The notes beneath the pieces are model-generated. The model saw nothing but the letters and a program-made list of their open reading frames with translations, made no database searches and was not told the DNA's origin. The position numbers and the translations under genes are program-made. Below, one piece after another: positions 1 through 11,159 of a stretch of 35,512 nt of DNA. The stretch spans positions 5,766 through 41,277 of the forward strand of contig JAHBMJ010000758.1 of assembly GCA_018398765.1 (NCBI GenBank). The letters run 5' to 3'. Source of the stretch: Chromera velia. Taxonomy: Eukaryota > Sar > Chromeraceae. Positions within the stretch are counted from its first letter, which is position 1; the number at the start of each line of letters is the position of its first letter.

Positions 1-492
1 CCCCCGTTCCCTGACCTCAGGGTCTCGAAGGTCCAAAAGCATCAGCTCTGTTTCTGACACTATCCCGTCGTCCCCCTCAGCAAAGCACACCACGGCATCT
101 GAACGAGCTGCATCGGACACTTGGCCTGCAGTTCTCGGGGGCGGCATCTGCCCTGCAGGGGCCTTCCCCTTCTCTGCCGGATCGCATAAAGTGAGGCTTT
201 GGACGTCTTTGCCGAGGCGGGTGACTGCTTCTCTTGGTCTGTCCGTCTCCATTCCGCCTTCGCCTTCTGCCAAATGATAGATGCTTTCTGCCTGTGTGGG
301 GTCGTTCTGATGCAAAAGCTTAGCGAGGTCTGGAGCCTTAATGCGTTTGAAAAGCTCGGAACGGCGCTTGACCACTACCTTCTCGGGTACAGTGGTCACT
401 TTGGGGTTGTGAGCGTTGATTTTCGGCTCCACATTTGCGTATCGTGGATTGACCGGAATTTTCTTCTGCATGTAGTTTGTGCCTTTCTTCAT
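1..492 (-). CDS. CEP41: CEP41 homologue, 5' part (rhodanese-like ciliary protein), cut by window edge
   Basis: An open frame of 164 codons runs from an ATG at 492-490 to base 1 without a stop, so the 3' part is outside the window. An in-frame TGA lies nine codons upstream, which fixes this start for this exon. Near the N-terminus is KKIPVNPRYANVEPKI, then RRSELFKRIKAPDLAKLL. These match the conserved N-terminal block of animal CEP41 (KRIPQNPRY..., ELFKRLK). After a low-complexity linker the frame enters MLLDLRDPEVRERG, the first strand of a rhodanese domain (family pattern LLDVRD). In animals CEP41 acts at the centrosome and cilium base and is needed for tubulin glutamylation in the axoneme. 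The gene lies head-to-head with UTP6, 748 bp between starts. The rhodanese active-site loop is outside the window, so catalytic competence cannot be judged. The match rests on memory of the family, but several blocks align in the right order. Confidence 0.82.
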   Translation of the reverse strand, partial: MKKGTNYMQKKIPVNPRYANVEPKINAHNPKVTTVPEKVVVKRRSELFKRIKAPDLAKLLHQNDPTQAESIYHLAEGEGGMETDRPREAVTRLGKDVQSLTLCDPAEKGKAPAGQMPPPRTAGQVSDAARSDAVVCFAEGDDGIVSETELMLLDLRDPEVRERG

Positions 493-1240
493 CTTGCCTG
501 TCTTTTTCCTTCTTCAAAAGAGAAGTCGCAAGAAGCCCGTCCCTGCCACCGGGTCAGGTCAGCACTACGGAACAGCTGCGCTACAGAAAAAAATACACAA
601 CAGTGCGTTGGGCAACAGAAGTTGCGTAAAGCAACGGCGACGAAACTTTTGGCACAAGAGCCGAGACTCGAGTGCAGAGACCAGTTGGAGCACAGATGGT
701 TTTGAATGAAGGTCCAGTGCAGCTGTGGTCGGAAGTTGTTTCAGTGAACTTGAGTGAAGTGGACGTACTCGGGAGATCTCCGTCGAATTTATTAATTAAT
801 ACATTCACAAAGACTGCAGCAAAGTTGACCCCGACCAGACTGCGCGCGCGTGCCAGTAGCTGGCAGCTAGGACCCAAGCCGCCAAGCACGCGCGGCAGCC
901 CTCCATCGTGCAGCCTCCATGACTTCCTCCGCAGAGCTTCATGAGTCCCAGGGCGATGATGGGCGATAGCGTTGAAAGCAGCTATACATGAATGTTTTGA
1001 TACGTACAAGTGCGCGATTTCATACACATCTCTCACTCACTCGATGCTTCACACACCACTTTAGAGTTCACCCCTGCCTTAGGAAGAACGTGGACTGGAA
1101 ATCGGAAGGTTACACCTCGACCGCAGCGCGCCGTCTCGTATCTTCAACCGCTGACCTTTCCACCACACAGGACAGTGCCCCTGCCCAGTTGGCTCTTCTG
1201 ACAGAAATTATCTCAAGAAGCCTATTGTCTTCCGTGAGAG
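493..1240. promoter_or_regulatory. Intergenic region between divergent CEP41 and UTP6 starts (probable shared promoter region)
   Basis: These 748 bp separate two genes read in opposite directions, so both promoters must lie here or in the 5' UTRs. I see no convincing TATA box and no coding homology. Short frames in it look like chance. The role is inferred from position only. Confidence 0.4.
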
Positions 1241-3834
1241 ATGGCGGACATCGTGCAGAAGCGAATGGAGGGCATGGTCCCTGCCCTGACGGAGATGCAG
1301 AAGAAGAAGTACTTCGGCCTCGATGAAATCAAACGCATCGTCCGAAAGAGATACGACTTCGAGTACAGACTTGCAAGGAAGGACACGCTGAAGAGTGATG
1401 TGGTGGAATACATCAAGTACGAGATTGCGCTGGTCAGTCTGCACTTGGTTTCTTTTTTTTTTTTGCCGTCTCTCTCCCGTCTCCATTTGGCAGGCACTTC
1501 AATGCTTCCACCTTGAAGTACCACGTCACCCTTTCCCCCCACTTTCAGTCTTTGGGTGTGCCTTCTTCTTGCAGGAAACACTCCGGAGGGAACGTGCGCG
1601 AGTCGTCATGCTGGTGTGTTCCTCTGTAGACCTTCAACTTCTTTTTTTTCACAGTCAAACGAAGAACGAAGAGTCCTGTCCCTATCCATTGTTTTTGGAT
1701 CATTGTTTGTTTCGGCCTCTCCAATTTTTCAGCACCTGACTGGTTCTTTTCCTTTCCGCTTTTCTGCCTCCCTGCCGATTCCCTGGTCTCTTGCCGCCTC
1801 CCATCAGACAACCAGTGATTGTCACACGCCTGCACTGTTTCTTTCAGCCCTTTTCTGTCCCTGTCCCTCCTGTCCCACTCATGAGGGGGTGTCTGTAGAC
1901 CGGAAGCAAAAGGGACCTTCAGCACGTCTCCGAGACTGAAGTCGCAACTGTCTGTTTCACTACTTGCCTGCTTACGTGCTCTCTGTGCGTGCAGGAGGAA
2001 GAAAAGAAAAAAAAGAAAAAGAAAAAGGAGAAGAAGACCGGCAAACCGCCTCTCAGTGATGTTGCGGGAGTCATGCACATCCACGGACTGTTCAAGAGAC
2101 TGACCAGCAAGTTCAAGGCTGACGTGAGCACTTGGTCAGCTGAAATTGCTGTTGAAATAGATAAAGAAAATGATGACAGAGGAGTTTTGAGAAGTGCTGC
2201 AGTTTGCGTTCATTTCTTTCCTTTCCAACTTTCTTTCCTTTTTTTGCGTCCCTTCGATTTTTCTCTCTTTGAATACTCTTCGACTCGATCCTCGTGCCGT
2301 TCCTAACCCCTTTTTCTTCCTGCAGGCACAGCTGGCTCGATTTTTGTTTGCGCTCCGGGTCCACCGGAAAACTGCAAGAGGTCGTGTCCTCGGTCCGTCC
2401 GCGCGTGTGTGTACCCGGAGGGCAGCTTTTATGGGAAAGAGAAAAACAGTGACGAAGTGAAGGGAAAATGGAGCAATACTTTGCGAAATACACTTTTCTT
2501 GCCCTCATTTCATTTTCTCCCTACCCTTTCCCGCTGCAGTCCTCCCCCGAATGACGGTCTGTCTCTGTGTTTCTCTCCGGCAAACTGCGGGTCCAATTGA
2601 CCTTTTTTTGTGCTGTTCTCTTCTGTGCTCTGCGTTGTTCTCCCCTACAGGCCCTTCAATGGCACCCTAGAGACCCCCCTCTGTACCTTCTCGCTGCGGA
2701 GAGAGAGCTGCACCTGGGTCACCTACAGACGGCAAGGGCCTTGATTCTGCGGTCTGTCTGTTTCTTTAATTAATTAATTGTCTTCCGAGAACCTTCCTGT
2801 ACTGACCTGAAGTCCTTCCGCGCAGAAGTTTTTCATCGTCGGGCATTTCTGAAGTGTTGGAGGGGAAAATAGGGTCTTCTTTCTTTTTTCCGATGGCGTT
2901 CCCGGAACCCATTCTCTTTTTTCTTTTTCCGACGGGATTTTTCCTTCTTTCCCTTTTTCTCTCTTCTTCTGATGTTTGTGTTCTGTTTTCCCCCCGCGTT
3001 CTGCCGCAATCATGCACTCATGGACGCTTCTCTGAGAGGCAGATACGCACACGGTTCTAAATCAGAGGGATTGTGTGAGATCCTTTGCTGACAGGCACTG
3101 ACTGGAGTCTGCTTGAGCTTCTCTCTCTCTCTATGCGTGCAGAGGAATCCGTATGGGAAGCGGGCAGGGAGCAGGACGGCCAGCATCTGGGCGCACGAGC
3201 GTTTTGTGGCTAGAGTTTTTGAAGCTGGAATTCTCGATCGTCTTCCGTTTGGCTTTGACGAGGAAGGAGGTCTGTCTTTTTTGTTTGTTCCGCGGAGCGT
3301 CATCGTGACTCTGCATGTGAACGTTCTCCTTCCTGTCTTGTCCCTCCAGTCATTCACCTCCATGTTCATTCATTCATTCACTTAGTCGCTCACTGGTCAT
3401 TTCCCAATTCCCTTTCCCTGCCCCCCTTCCGCATTTCCCCTCCTTTCCTACTTTTCCTCCCAGCTTTTCTTGAGATGTTTCCTTTTTGCTTCTCTCCTTG
3501 CCTCAGAGATCTGATGGAATTTGGGGTTTGACTGACTCTGACGCTCTCAGCAAGAAAGNNNNAAGGGGGGGGGGGGGAAGGGAAGGTGTCTGTAAATGGA
3601 AAGAAAACGAACGAAGACGGGGAAGAGGCTGAAAACGGCACAGCTGGGGCAGGCGTGGAAGCAGCCGAGGTAGGAGAGGGGGGGGCGCACGAGGTGTCGA
3701 TTGAGACTGTGGGCACAGACACAGTCCGACTCGTTCTTCAGAAAGGAGCAGAGAGCCTCGGAGGCGACCACAGAATTCTCTTCGTCCTGCAGGCAGTCCA
3801 GGTAGGAGCCTGTTTGTGTGTGTGTTTGTGTCGC

Positions 3835-3870
<36 letters not shown>

Positions 3871-4159
3871 TGCATTTTTGTTCGCGCACGTGAGACTGGA
3901 AGTAGTCTGGGGAGCTTCACTGGCTGGTGCCACCGTCTCATTTGGAATAAATGGGCTGCAATTCCCTCCTGCTTCTTTCTTTGTTTATTGATCTTCAGAA
4001 AGAAAACAAGAACGGTTTCAGTCACAAGAAATGAGGAAGGGTCTTCCGCTGCTGTCCTTTTTCGCCAACGTTTTTTGTTTTCTTCTCTCTCTCTTTCCCT
4101 CTTGTTTGTGAACGTAACTTTGCTTCTGTACACCCTGATATGATGATGATCCCCGCAAC

Positions 4160-4211
<52 letters not shown>

Positions 4212-7200
4212 AGCGTAAGTGTGTGCCTGTATGTTCCTGTATTAATGTATGAATGTGGGTAACTGTAAGTGTCGGTGTGTTGCTGACGTTTGGCCTGTCT
4301 GTGCGCAGCTGTTTGTGAGGTTTCGAGACTCAACCGTCTCTCCGCACGTCCGGGGACTGCAGTCTCTCGCGGGTGCCGTGAGGGGGGCTGTAGACGGGGC
4401 ACTTGAAAGTAGCAGAAAGGGAGGGGAGGGGGGGGGATTCTCTAGTTGGAGAGAGAAAGCCAGTCTTCGTGGCGCTTCTGAAGGGGTGCAGTCAGGAGGG
4501 GGGATGGTTGAAGAGAAGGATCTGATGCTGGGGGGTCTGCAGGTATTGTTGTGGAGAGATGGCGTGTTGGAACTCGCAGATCCTGCCTGGTGCGCTCTGC
4601 CGTCTCCGTCTTCTTCCGATTTGGATGCAGAGATGGGAGAGGAGGGGAGCGCGCAGGGGCGGGTTGAAGACGTGGTGCGGTCGTGTTTGCGTGCCCGCTC
4701 TCTGGCTGCTTGGCTGGGTCTGATTCGGCTGCTTGTTTCCGTTTTTTTGCACTGGGACGTGATGGGCAGAGATCCTCGATTGGTCGACAAGGGGGAAGAG
4801 GAGAAGGAGGAAGATGTGGGTAGTGGTGGTGGTGTGGATCTTTTTGTATTGGATTCATCAGGACAGGACGAAGGAGAGGAGGATGAGGGTGATGATGGAT
4901 CTTTCTTGAGTGCAAAGAAAGATGATCTGAGGGGAGTACCAAATTTGTCAGGGCTTTTCAGTCTTGAAGAGACAGATGAAAAAGAGCTATGGGGAGAGGC
5001 GAGGTCCTCTTCCTCTTCCTCTGCTTCCCCCTCTTCTCTTTCTCATTCTACCTCTACCCGCCCAGGTCCCACTCTCTTCCCTTCCCTTTTTGGAAGAAAG
5101 GCAAATGAAAGCCGCCTCCTGTCTCTCCTCCGTCCCTCGAGAACAGCATGGGAGAAGGGAGAGGTAGTGGAGATGTTACGGGCAGCATCGCTGTGTCCCC
5201 ATGAAGCCTCCTCCTCAGAGAAACGAAAAGCTGCAGCAAAAAACAAAACCGATGGAGAAGGAGAAAGTCTTCCTTTTTCTTCTTCTCGCTCTTCATCGTT
5301 CTCGGAAACGGCACTCAAAGACGATCCCTTTGCCGGTCAGTTAGGAAGAGAGAGAGAGAGACTCAGTGGTATGTGAGAATGACACACAAAAACTCATACA
5401 CAAACGCACATATACACACATATACACACAGATGCACAATTGAACTCAACAGACAGGTACATGCAACCACAGGAGAAAGAGCGAGAAGAAAAGAAGTGCT
5501 AAGCAGCTCTTTGCATCTACTCGAGTGGAAAGGAGAAGGAGAAGAAAGGAGAAGAAGGGTGGAAAGATAATCCAAATCCAGGAGGGACGGGCCGTCAGTC
5601 ATTGCGTCTTTGTGTTTCTGGATGTGCACTTGTGTTTTGCGTTGCTCTCTGCATTTGAGTGTCAGATTGGGTGAGGGAGAGATAGTGTGTGTATTTTTTG
5701 TTTGTTTGCCTGTGCTCGCTCGCGTCCCTACAGGATCTGCAATCTTGACGGAACAACGTCGCGTTTTTTCGGAGTGCGCTCCTTTGAGTGTCTGGGTCTC
5801 TGCTCTTGCGAGTGTTCTGCGAGAGGCAGAGGAAGAGGGAGAGGAAGCGTCAGGACAAAAAGAAGGGGAGAGCAGAGGGGCTGCTTCTGGATTGTTGGGA
5901 CTGAAAGAGAGTGGAACAAAGAGGGAAGCTGTGTGCTGGGAAGCATTGGTCAGTTGGTGTGCTGCGAAAGAAAATTGTACCTGAAATCGTTATATTTGGT
6001 GGTCCTGGCTCGACTTTTGTGGTTCTTCGTGGCCTCATTTCTTTCTTCTGTTTTCGTTTTTTTTTGTTTCAGACACAAGCGTTTCCTTTCCCGTGATGTT
6101 GCTTGACGTGCTCGGATCGTACTCTCTTGCTCGGTTCTTCCGCACCTGCACCTTTCTTCACTCTTGATGGACCCTGTGTGTCTGCAGCTCCGATGCGTAG
6201 CTGTGCTGTCCAGTGCGTCCCTGGGGTCTGCAGAGGGGGAGGGTCAAGGAGGGGAGAGGGAGAACCCTGTGACAGGGCCTCTCCGTGCGAGTTTGAGATC
6301 AGCGGCAGCTGCTTTGCTTGAGAGACGGTTGAAGACCCTCAGAGAGAGAGGAGCAGCGCTGAACTCCCAGGTATCCAAACCAGTCCCCTCCTCTTCACTC
6401 TTATCTCTGCAAGGCCCCGGTGCCGGTGCCTTCTCCCTCCGCCTGCTGCACCTGGAGTGGTCCCAGGGTCTCTTGGAGGACGCCGAGGGTCCCTCTTCGA
6501 CTGCAGTCCTGCAGGGAAGAAGAGAAGGGAAAGGGGCCGTGCTGGGGCAGAGACTCGCGGAGATCATCAGGGGTTCGAGAGGGTCAGTGAGTCAGTGAGG
6601 ATATTGCGTGCGTCAATTAGGGGGGTTGCGGGACGTGTAGTCTCTCTCGATCACAAAAGTAAATTTGGCAGATTGATGGACAAACAGACAGACAAACAGA
6701 CAAACAGACAGAGACAGAGACAAAGACAAAGACAGAGACAGAGACAAAGACAGACAGACAGACAAAATGAGGAAAAGAACGAACGGAGAGGCAAGCGGAG
6801 AGGACGCCAAGGACAGAAATCGGGAACGCGCCAAGAAATAGCACAGTGCTTCTCAGATTGATGGAAGGGGCAAAGCGGGGCAAGCATACGCGTTGCAGCC
6901 AAGCGGAGTTTCCTCATTTCACTGATTGCAGCTCGCTTCTCCCCCATTAACTTTTCTTCTGCTTTGTTGCACCAAGCTCAATTCGCAATTTTTGCAAGGG
7001 TTAGTGATGTCAAAGTTGTGTCTCCATCTGGTGTCCCGTCTGATCAGTTCCTTCTCCCTGTTTCGGTCTTTTGATTGATGGATGTGGTGCGTCTGCCAGG
7101 AGCGAGTGCGATTCGAGTGAGGCAACGAGGTTCATCGCTCTAGCCTGGGCCTCGGCCTTGGGTGCCCCGGCATCTTCAGTGACTTCGCAGAGTAGTGGGC

Positions 7201-7921
7201 CCTCGGGAGAAATTACAAGTGCCTTGGAGGCCCTCGTGCTTCTCCTCCCTCTTTTGAAGGCAGACGGGCCCTCGGATGTGCGGAGGGGGTCTGACTTTGT
7301 TGTGGCAAAAAGCCTCGGAAGAGGCGGGAGGGCGGGGGCATTGCCGGAGAGTCTCTCTTTTTTTCTGCATCACGCGCTCTCACGTGACTTTGCGCCGAGA
7401 GCTCTTTCGCGGCAACGGTAAGCAAGTAATGAGGACTGCTCATGGCTGTTGTGTCACATGAATTACGAATATCTTCGCATCCCAGTCTCTTTCATTTGGT
7501 ATGTAGGTAAAAAGTCTGCATGTGGCTTTCTGGATGTCTCGTTATTTCTCCACGATTGCAAGCACTTGTACTTTCTTCCACGTGGCCAGCGGGAAACAGA
7601 GAAAATGCTTTCCCTTCTCCTCTGCCTACTCCCTCCTTGGCCCCTTATGGATGCTACATCAGTCACCTGCTTTCCCTTCTCCTCTGCCTACTCCCTCCTT
7701 GGCCCCTTATGGATGCTACATCAGTCACCGGGAGAGGCAAATTCTTTTTCTGAGTGCCCACATTCCCCTGAGATGTGACAGAGACAGACTGCACAGCATG
7801 GCACAGGCAGGGAGGACATCAGAACGTACCTGTAATACGACGGTTTCTGTTTGGCTTCTGTTTGTTGATTTACTTGATTGTTTTGTCAAAGTGCCTGCAC
7901 TGTCTGAATTCGTATCTGTGC

Positions 7922-7970
<49 letters not shown>

Positions 7971-9329
7971 TGTATGTGCAGATGGAGCGCTCGAGTTGCC
8001 CTTCTCGAAGGTGCTCTCCATTCTTCCGTCGGGTGGGCAGAGGCAGTGGCGACAGAGGTGGAAAAGTCGGCTGTAGGCAGCGTTGAGCAGATGGCGGCAC
8101 CTGAGTTTGCAGATGCGGTGAGTGAGTGAATGAACTACTGCGAAACCTTCTTTTCTTGTCGTGAGGGGGAAATGAGACCGTGTAAAAAAATCAGGAGTCG
8201 TGTGTTTCTTCAGGGGTGGGAAGGCAAGTCTTGGGATACGCAGTGTGTTTCTGTTCGTTTGAACTCATCCACCCATTATTTCGGTCGGTCGGCCGTTTTA
8301 TTGTTTGTTTGAGAGTTTGCGAGCTCGACCCCGCAGTGAGTTTGTTTCAAGACAACACCGCGCATCGATCGATCGACACTTCTTTTTGATATTTCCCCGT
8401 TGTCCATTTGCTTGCCTACGTGCTGTCTGTTTATCCCTTTCTGTTTGTGTTCCCCTTCTTTGCATGCAGTTGCTTCAATGCTGGGTTTTGTTTGAGATGC
8501 TGGCGTCCCTCGTGTCACCTGAGCACCTGAAGAGAGTGGAGGGCCTGGGAGCAGAGGCCAAGGCGAAGTGCGCTATGAGGGTTTGGAGCGGGTTGGTCTT
8601 TGCCTTTCTGTCTGTCTGTCTGTCTGTGTGTCTGTCTGTCATGAAGAAAAGGAGGGAGAAAAAGAAACATTTAGTCTGTCTGTCTGTCTGTCTGGTTTGA
8701 AACCATGTCTTTAATGGCAGTGCACACAGAGAAGGCTGCACAAGAAGCCCGCAGCACGCCAGGAAGGGCAATTCGACGACGGTCTTTATTGTAGAAGGAC
8801 GAGAAGGGAGTCCCATGCAGTGTCTTTGAAACGATATGCGAACATTGGACGGGGCTGTGCATGCTGCAGGTACGCCACATTCGTTCGTCGCGCTGAGAGT
8901 CTGCGTGTCTCTCTTGACGTGCCTGCCGCTCTGTCTCTCCGTCTTTTGGAAATGCAAGAGAAGATGCCCGTCAGCGCGAATGGAAGAGCAGGAACCGAAA
9001 CTACGCGCAGAGGGAGTGGGGGAGGAGCAGAAGCTGTGGTGCTTCCTCAGTTGGCAAAAGCGCAAGTGAATGGAGCGGTTGGAAAGGGGGGAAGGCGGAC
9101 AGGAGATTCATCGTCGTCTTCGTCAGAGAGTGAGGATGAAGAGAAGAAGAGTGGAGGAGCCCAAAGGAAAGCACGAAGAGCTTTTGGGATGGGAGATGTG
9201 CATGATCGTTCAAAGAAGAGAGCAGTAGGTGGAGGAGGGTCCCTCTCTCTCGTGCCCTCCTCACCTTGGCCTTGGGGGTCGTTGGTGGAATTTCGCAGAC
9301 GTGCGCACGCAGCCCTGCAGAGCCTTTGA
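1241..9329 (+). CDS. UTP6: UTP6 homologue, U3 snoRNA-associated SSU-processome protein, 14 exons
   Basis: UTP6 belongs to the U3-containing SSU processome that makes 18S rRNA in the nucleolus, and is built of HAT helical repeats. Proposed exons: 1241-1432, 1575-1613, 1995-2134, 2326-2392, 2651-2751, 3143-3269, about 3507-3801, 4309-5368, 5734-5948, 6188-6582, 7100-7417, 7982-8117, 8470-8591, 8870-9329. All introns are GT-AG and phases are compatible except around the N gap in exon 7. Exon 1 (MADIVQKRMEGMVPAL...) matches the UTP6 N-terminus. The exon 1/2 join gives EIAL-ETLRRERARVV, the exon 3/4 join DVSTW-HSWLDFC, exon 5 HPRDPPLYLLAAE, exon 6 VLWLEFLKLEF, and exon 10 LLHLEWSQG, all HAT-like. 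The product is about 1220 residues, roughly twice the human protein. The excess is acidic or serine-rich insertion, mainly in exon 8 and the C-terminal exon. Exon 2 is only 39 nt. The exon 6/7, 4/5 and 10/11 boundaries have alternatives. Identity is firm; exact junctions need transcripts. Confidence 0.85.
3559..3562. other. Assembly gap (NNNN) beside a G homopolymer inside UTP6 exon 7
   Basis: Four Ns are followed by AA and a run of 13 Gs. The frame upstream (from a CAG acceptor at 3504-3506) and the clearly coding frame downstream (from about 3586) differ by one base as written. The gap or the homopolymer length is therefore likely wrong. This is an assembly defect, not evidence of a broken gene. 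Confidence 0.8.
3838..3868. repeat. (GT)n microsatellite in UTP6 intron 7
   Basis: A run of about 15 TG units starts 36 nt after the exon 7 donor. The TG strand is the sense strand of the gene. Confidence 0.9.
4161..4210. repeat. (GT)n-(GA)n compound microsatellite in UTP6 intron 7
   Basis: About 13 GT units pass directly into about 11 GA units, 98 nt before the exon 8 acceptor. Confidence 0.9.
6674..6766. repeat. (CAGA)/(CAAA) microsatellite in UTP6 intron 10
   Basis: An imperfect array of cagacagacaaacagaca-type units. It is purine-rich on the sense strand, unlike most other intron repeats in this window. Confidence 0.9.
7606..7729. repeat. 62-bp tandem duplication in UTP6 intron 11
   Basis: Positions 7606-7667 and 7668-7729 appear identical over 62 bp, ending in the shared ATCAGTCACC. 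It is a recent intronic duplication with no coding role seen. Confidence 0.9.
7926..7975. repeat. (CT)n-(GT)n microsatellite abutting the UTP6 exon 12 acceptor
   Basis: The CT run then the GT run end a few bases before the splice acceptor (tgtatgtgcag, exon at 7982), so the repeat supplies the pyrimidine-rich tract position of this intron. Confidence 0.85.
8605..8696. repeat. (CTGT)n microsatellites in UTP6 intron 13
   Basis: Two CTGT arrays (about 8607-8640 and 8672-8694) lie just after the exon 13 donor, separated by a purine-rich stretch. Confidence 0.85.
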
Positions 9330-11159
9330 CGAAAAATGTATGCAAACGAACAATCGGCATCATGCCAGCACACACGGTAAGCCACTGCCTAAGCTCTGAA
9401 GAAGGATTGTCACATGTCTCAAATTGATAAACGTTGGATTCTGTTGGTAGCGCTCGACGAACACGAGTGTAGATCTAGGTGTAGATCGAACTGCCTCGTG
9501 CGGAAGTCGTGCCTACCCCGCCTATAATGCTCTAGCAGCGTCTAGCTAATGCTATTATACTAGAAGCCTCGAAACAGCTAGGCTGCGATGGCCACGGATG
9601 GCGCTAAGGATGGCGTATGATAGTAATTTAATATGAATATTTTAATTTATTTTCTATAAATACTAAAAAAAATGTGTTTCTTTTGGAGAAACTATAGTGG
9701 GGGAAAAGTGAATAAGTTTTGACTAGATCGACTTGTGAAGCACTTAATTAACAAAATATTGTTAATTAACTATTAATTAATAATTCATGTTGAGAGAACT
9801 AGTTAGAGAAATTCACATCACTGCATGTCTAGTTATATTTTAGGTCATGTTTCTACTATCCCAGCTACTATCTTAGTACTTTCATAAAGGTAAAATCCCC
9901 TTATTTTTTTTCTACTACTTTTATAAAAGTAGAATCAATCAATCAATCCCCTTATTTTTTTTCTAGTTAGGGTTCTTTCATTCTTTCAATTTGTTATATT
10001 ATAAGTTAATTTAGATTCCTGCATGTCAGTGCATGAGCATCATTCGTCACACCAAGGCTAGACCTGCATTATGCCAGCTGGATTACCGATAGATCGAACA
10101 TCGATGGACTTCACTGCGGGTCAGCGAACGGCACACGTTCAACGTCGCGTTGCGTCTACGTTGTGTGCATGCTGGGAGAATATGCGAAGGAGAGTATCCA
10201 GATAAATTCCGTACAGCACCGTCAGCGGCTGTATCGATCCCCGCTTCTTCTCCTCACCCTCTGCTTCTTCCTCGCTTTTCTTTCTCCCACTCCCATGCAG
10301 TGTACCTCCTTCGTTTTCGTGACAACCAACCCGCGATCGATCGATGCGCCTTCTTCAGGCAGGAAGGAAAGATCTGATTGATCGGTGCGTGCAGGGTGTC
10401 GGGACGGTCTAGCGGCTGTTTGCCTCATGCGCAGTTTGAATTGCTCTCTCAAGTAAATAGATAGGCAACAAAATAAGTCAAGCACTTGCTCGAAAGATTT
10501 TTCTTCAAGGCAAAAAAACGAGACGGACTCGACAATCAAGCCCCAACCACAATTTTCATTGTCCACATAGTCAATCAAACATTCATTAATTCACGGATCC
10601 ATTCATTCATTCATACATGCATGTAGTCACAGGACACGCAAGCATCATGAACCAAAAAGCGAACACCTTGTTCACTCTCCCGACCGGTCTATGAAGACCC
10701 GAGATCAGGCTGTCTCTTTCTCTCTCTCTCGGTCTCTTCATCCCTTCCTTCGTCCCCCCCTACCCCCGTACACCCAGAGAAGACAAGCGAAGAGAAGAGA
10801 AAAGAAGAGTGCACTTCACTACTCCCTCCCGACACCAACCAACCAACTCCCTTGGGGGGAGTTCTCGATCGAGGGGAAGGAAGCAATAGATAAACACACT
10901 GGCTGTCAGCGGAAGCGGGAGAAGAAGACAGAAGCGGGGTAAAGTTAGTTGGGCGTCAACCAAACAGACAATGGGGGGGGAGAGTAGAAAGAAATCAAAG
11001 ACAGCGCGCAGACAGTGAAGAAAGAATGTTCAAGGACAGAGTGGGAATCATCCCCCCCCCCACTTGCGTGCACCAAGAATCGCATGCAAACACCCGTGCA
11101 AATCACATCATTGATCTATTCACACATACAAACAGACAGTGCACGGAGCATGTATTGAT
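9330..11159. other. Non-coding stretch between UTP6 and the secreted-protein gene
   Basis: I find no frame here with recognisable protein similarity and no tRNA-like T-loop context. About 9600-10030 is an AT-rich island (separate entry). 10140-11159 is mixed sequence with C- or G-rich homopolymers and probably includes the 3' UTR of the minus-strand gene ending at 11160. Confidence 0.5.
9600..10030. other. AT-rich island 1
   Basis: Base composition changes sharply from about balanced to strongly AT-rich. It contains an inverted AATTAAC/GTTAATT patch (9745-9785) and a direct repeat of the segment CCCCTTATTTTTTTTCTA at about 9897 and 9948, separated by AATCAATCAATCAAT units. No coding potential is seen. 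Confidence 0.7.

Noticed and set aside
9478..10105. AGATCGAAC words (reverse GTTCGATCT) as tRNA T-loops
   Set aside because: No acceptor stem, D-arm or anticodon arm could be folded around them.
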